DNA from: an uncultured Asticcacaulis sp.
Lineage (GTDB): Bacteria > Pseudomonadota > Alphaproteobacteria > Caulobacterales > Caulobacteraceae
DNA length: 13,631 nucleotides
Reading direction: 5' to 3'
Assembly (NCBI GenBank): GCA_946482045.1
Contig: CAMLPZ010000096.1
Location: forward strand, 1-13,631
The position numbers and the translations under genes are program-made. The notes beneath the pieces are model-generated. The model saw only the letters and a list, made by a program, of their open reading frames with translations, was not told the origin of the DNA and ran no database searches. Shown here in pieces: positions 13,284 through 13,631 of this stretch. Numbering within the stretch: the stretch's first letter is position 1; each line of letters starts with the position of its first letter.

Positions 13284-13631
13284 ATGATCAAATCGAAGAA
13301 ACTGCGCATGGCCCTTATGGGTGTTGGCGCCGTGACCGCCATGGCTGCCGTGCTGGCCTCCTGCGGCGGTGCGGATAACGTCGCCTCGCCGGGCGAAGGC
13401 GTCATCATCGGCGGTCCGGGCGGCTCCAGCTCGTCTTCCTCTTCGTCGTCTTCCGGCGCGCCCGACTCGTGCCCGGCGGGTACGCTGAATGGCGGCCTGG
13501 TTGCTGGCCTGCGTAACTGTCAGTTGCCGAACCTGATCACCGGCACGCTCTCGCTCGATAAGGTGCCGGGCGTCGTTTACTCGATCAACGGCCGCGTTCA
13601 GGTCGGTGATGACCTGGGCGCTAACCCGTCG
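13284..13631 (+). CDS. Partial poly-serine lipoprotein, possible ElpS-like phosphate-starvation lipoprotein
   Basis: The frame stays open for 116 codons and leaves the window, so the C-terminus is missing. The start is a lipoprotein signal: MIKSKKLRMALMG, a hydrophobic run and lipobox LASC with Cys27. A Gly-rich stretch and ten serines in a row make a flexible linker at about 43-59. Then comes a folded start, CPAGTLNGGLVAGLRNCQLP and LITGTLSLDKVPGVVYSINGRVQVGDDLGAN. I recall that pattern from a family of large alphaproteobacterial lipoproteins, possibly beta-helical. ATG 13284 has GGAG 8 bases upstream. ATG 13278 is too close. A Pho-box array precedes it and the pst operon is next door. Similarity to the secreted Caulobacter lipoprotein ElpS is a guess from context and memory. 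The function is unknown. Confidence 0.72.
   Translation, partial: MIKSKKLRMALMGVGAVTAMAAVLASCGGADNVASPGEGVIIGGPGGSSSSSSSSSSGAPDSCPAGTLNGGLVAGLRNCQLPNLITGTLSLDKVPGVVYSINGRVQVGDDLGANPS

Overview
The window looks like a chromosomal segment of an alphaproteobacterium of the order Caulobacterales. Base composition is moderately high in GC, roughly 60 percent by eye, which fits Asticcacaulis or a relative better than the GC-richer Caulobacter. This placement is an inference from gene families, promoter style (a GCTANA-like -10 element, a GTAACC-N16-CGTA ECF-type promoter, Pho boxes) and codon use. No marker gene settles the genus.

Layout: (1) 1-2459: a drug-efflux locus read leftwards, an outer-membrane NodT-type lipoprotein followed by the start of an EmrA/HlyD-type membrane fusion protein. 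A divergent TetR/AcrR repressor lies beside it, with repeated GTACAG operator-like sequences in the shared control region. (2) 2449-4074: a dihydrofolate-reductase-fold protein divergent from an ArsR repressor plus AHSA1/SRPBCC protein pair. The spacer holds two copies of a TAAGGCA-N2-TGCCTTA operator. (3) 4075-7812: a GAF-PAS sensor-kinase-like protein whose phospho-acceptor His is replaced by Asn, with nested inverted repeats over its ribosome-binding site and start codon. A strong terminator follows, then a PAS/degenerate-GGDEF/EAL c-di-GMP phosphodiesterase. (4) 7809-8868: a leftward operon of exported methionine sulfoxide reductases, msrB then msrA, behind an ECF-sigma type promoter. (5) 9062-13631: a phosphate-starvation block. 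pstS (lipoprotein form) and pstCAB each have a Pho box, and a terminator closes pstB. A third Pho-box array then precedes a partial poly-serine lipoprotein cut by the window edge.

The right-hand third works as one module. PstS captures phosphate, PstC and PstA form the inner-membrane channel, PstB drives transport, and PhoB probably switches on all three transcription units when phosphate is scarce. phoU, phoB and phoR do not follow pstB, so signalling to PhoB is presumably encoded elsewhere. The partial lipoprotein may resemble the secreted phosphate-starvation lipoprotein ElpS of Caulobacter.

No tRNA, rRNA, CRISPR array, insertion sequence or phage gene was seen. No stretch over 300 bases lacks a gene. 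The longest gaps are 8869-9145 and 13016-13283, and both hold promoters described below. The most unusual items are the His-less kinase with its structured leader and short upstream ORF, and the ECF-type promoter in front of msrBA.
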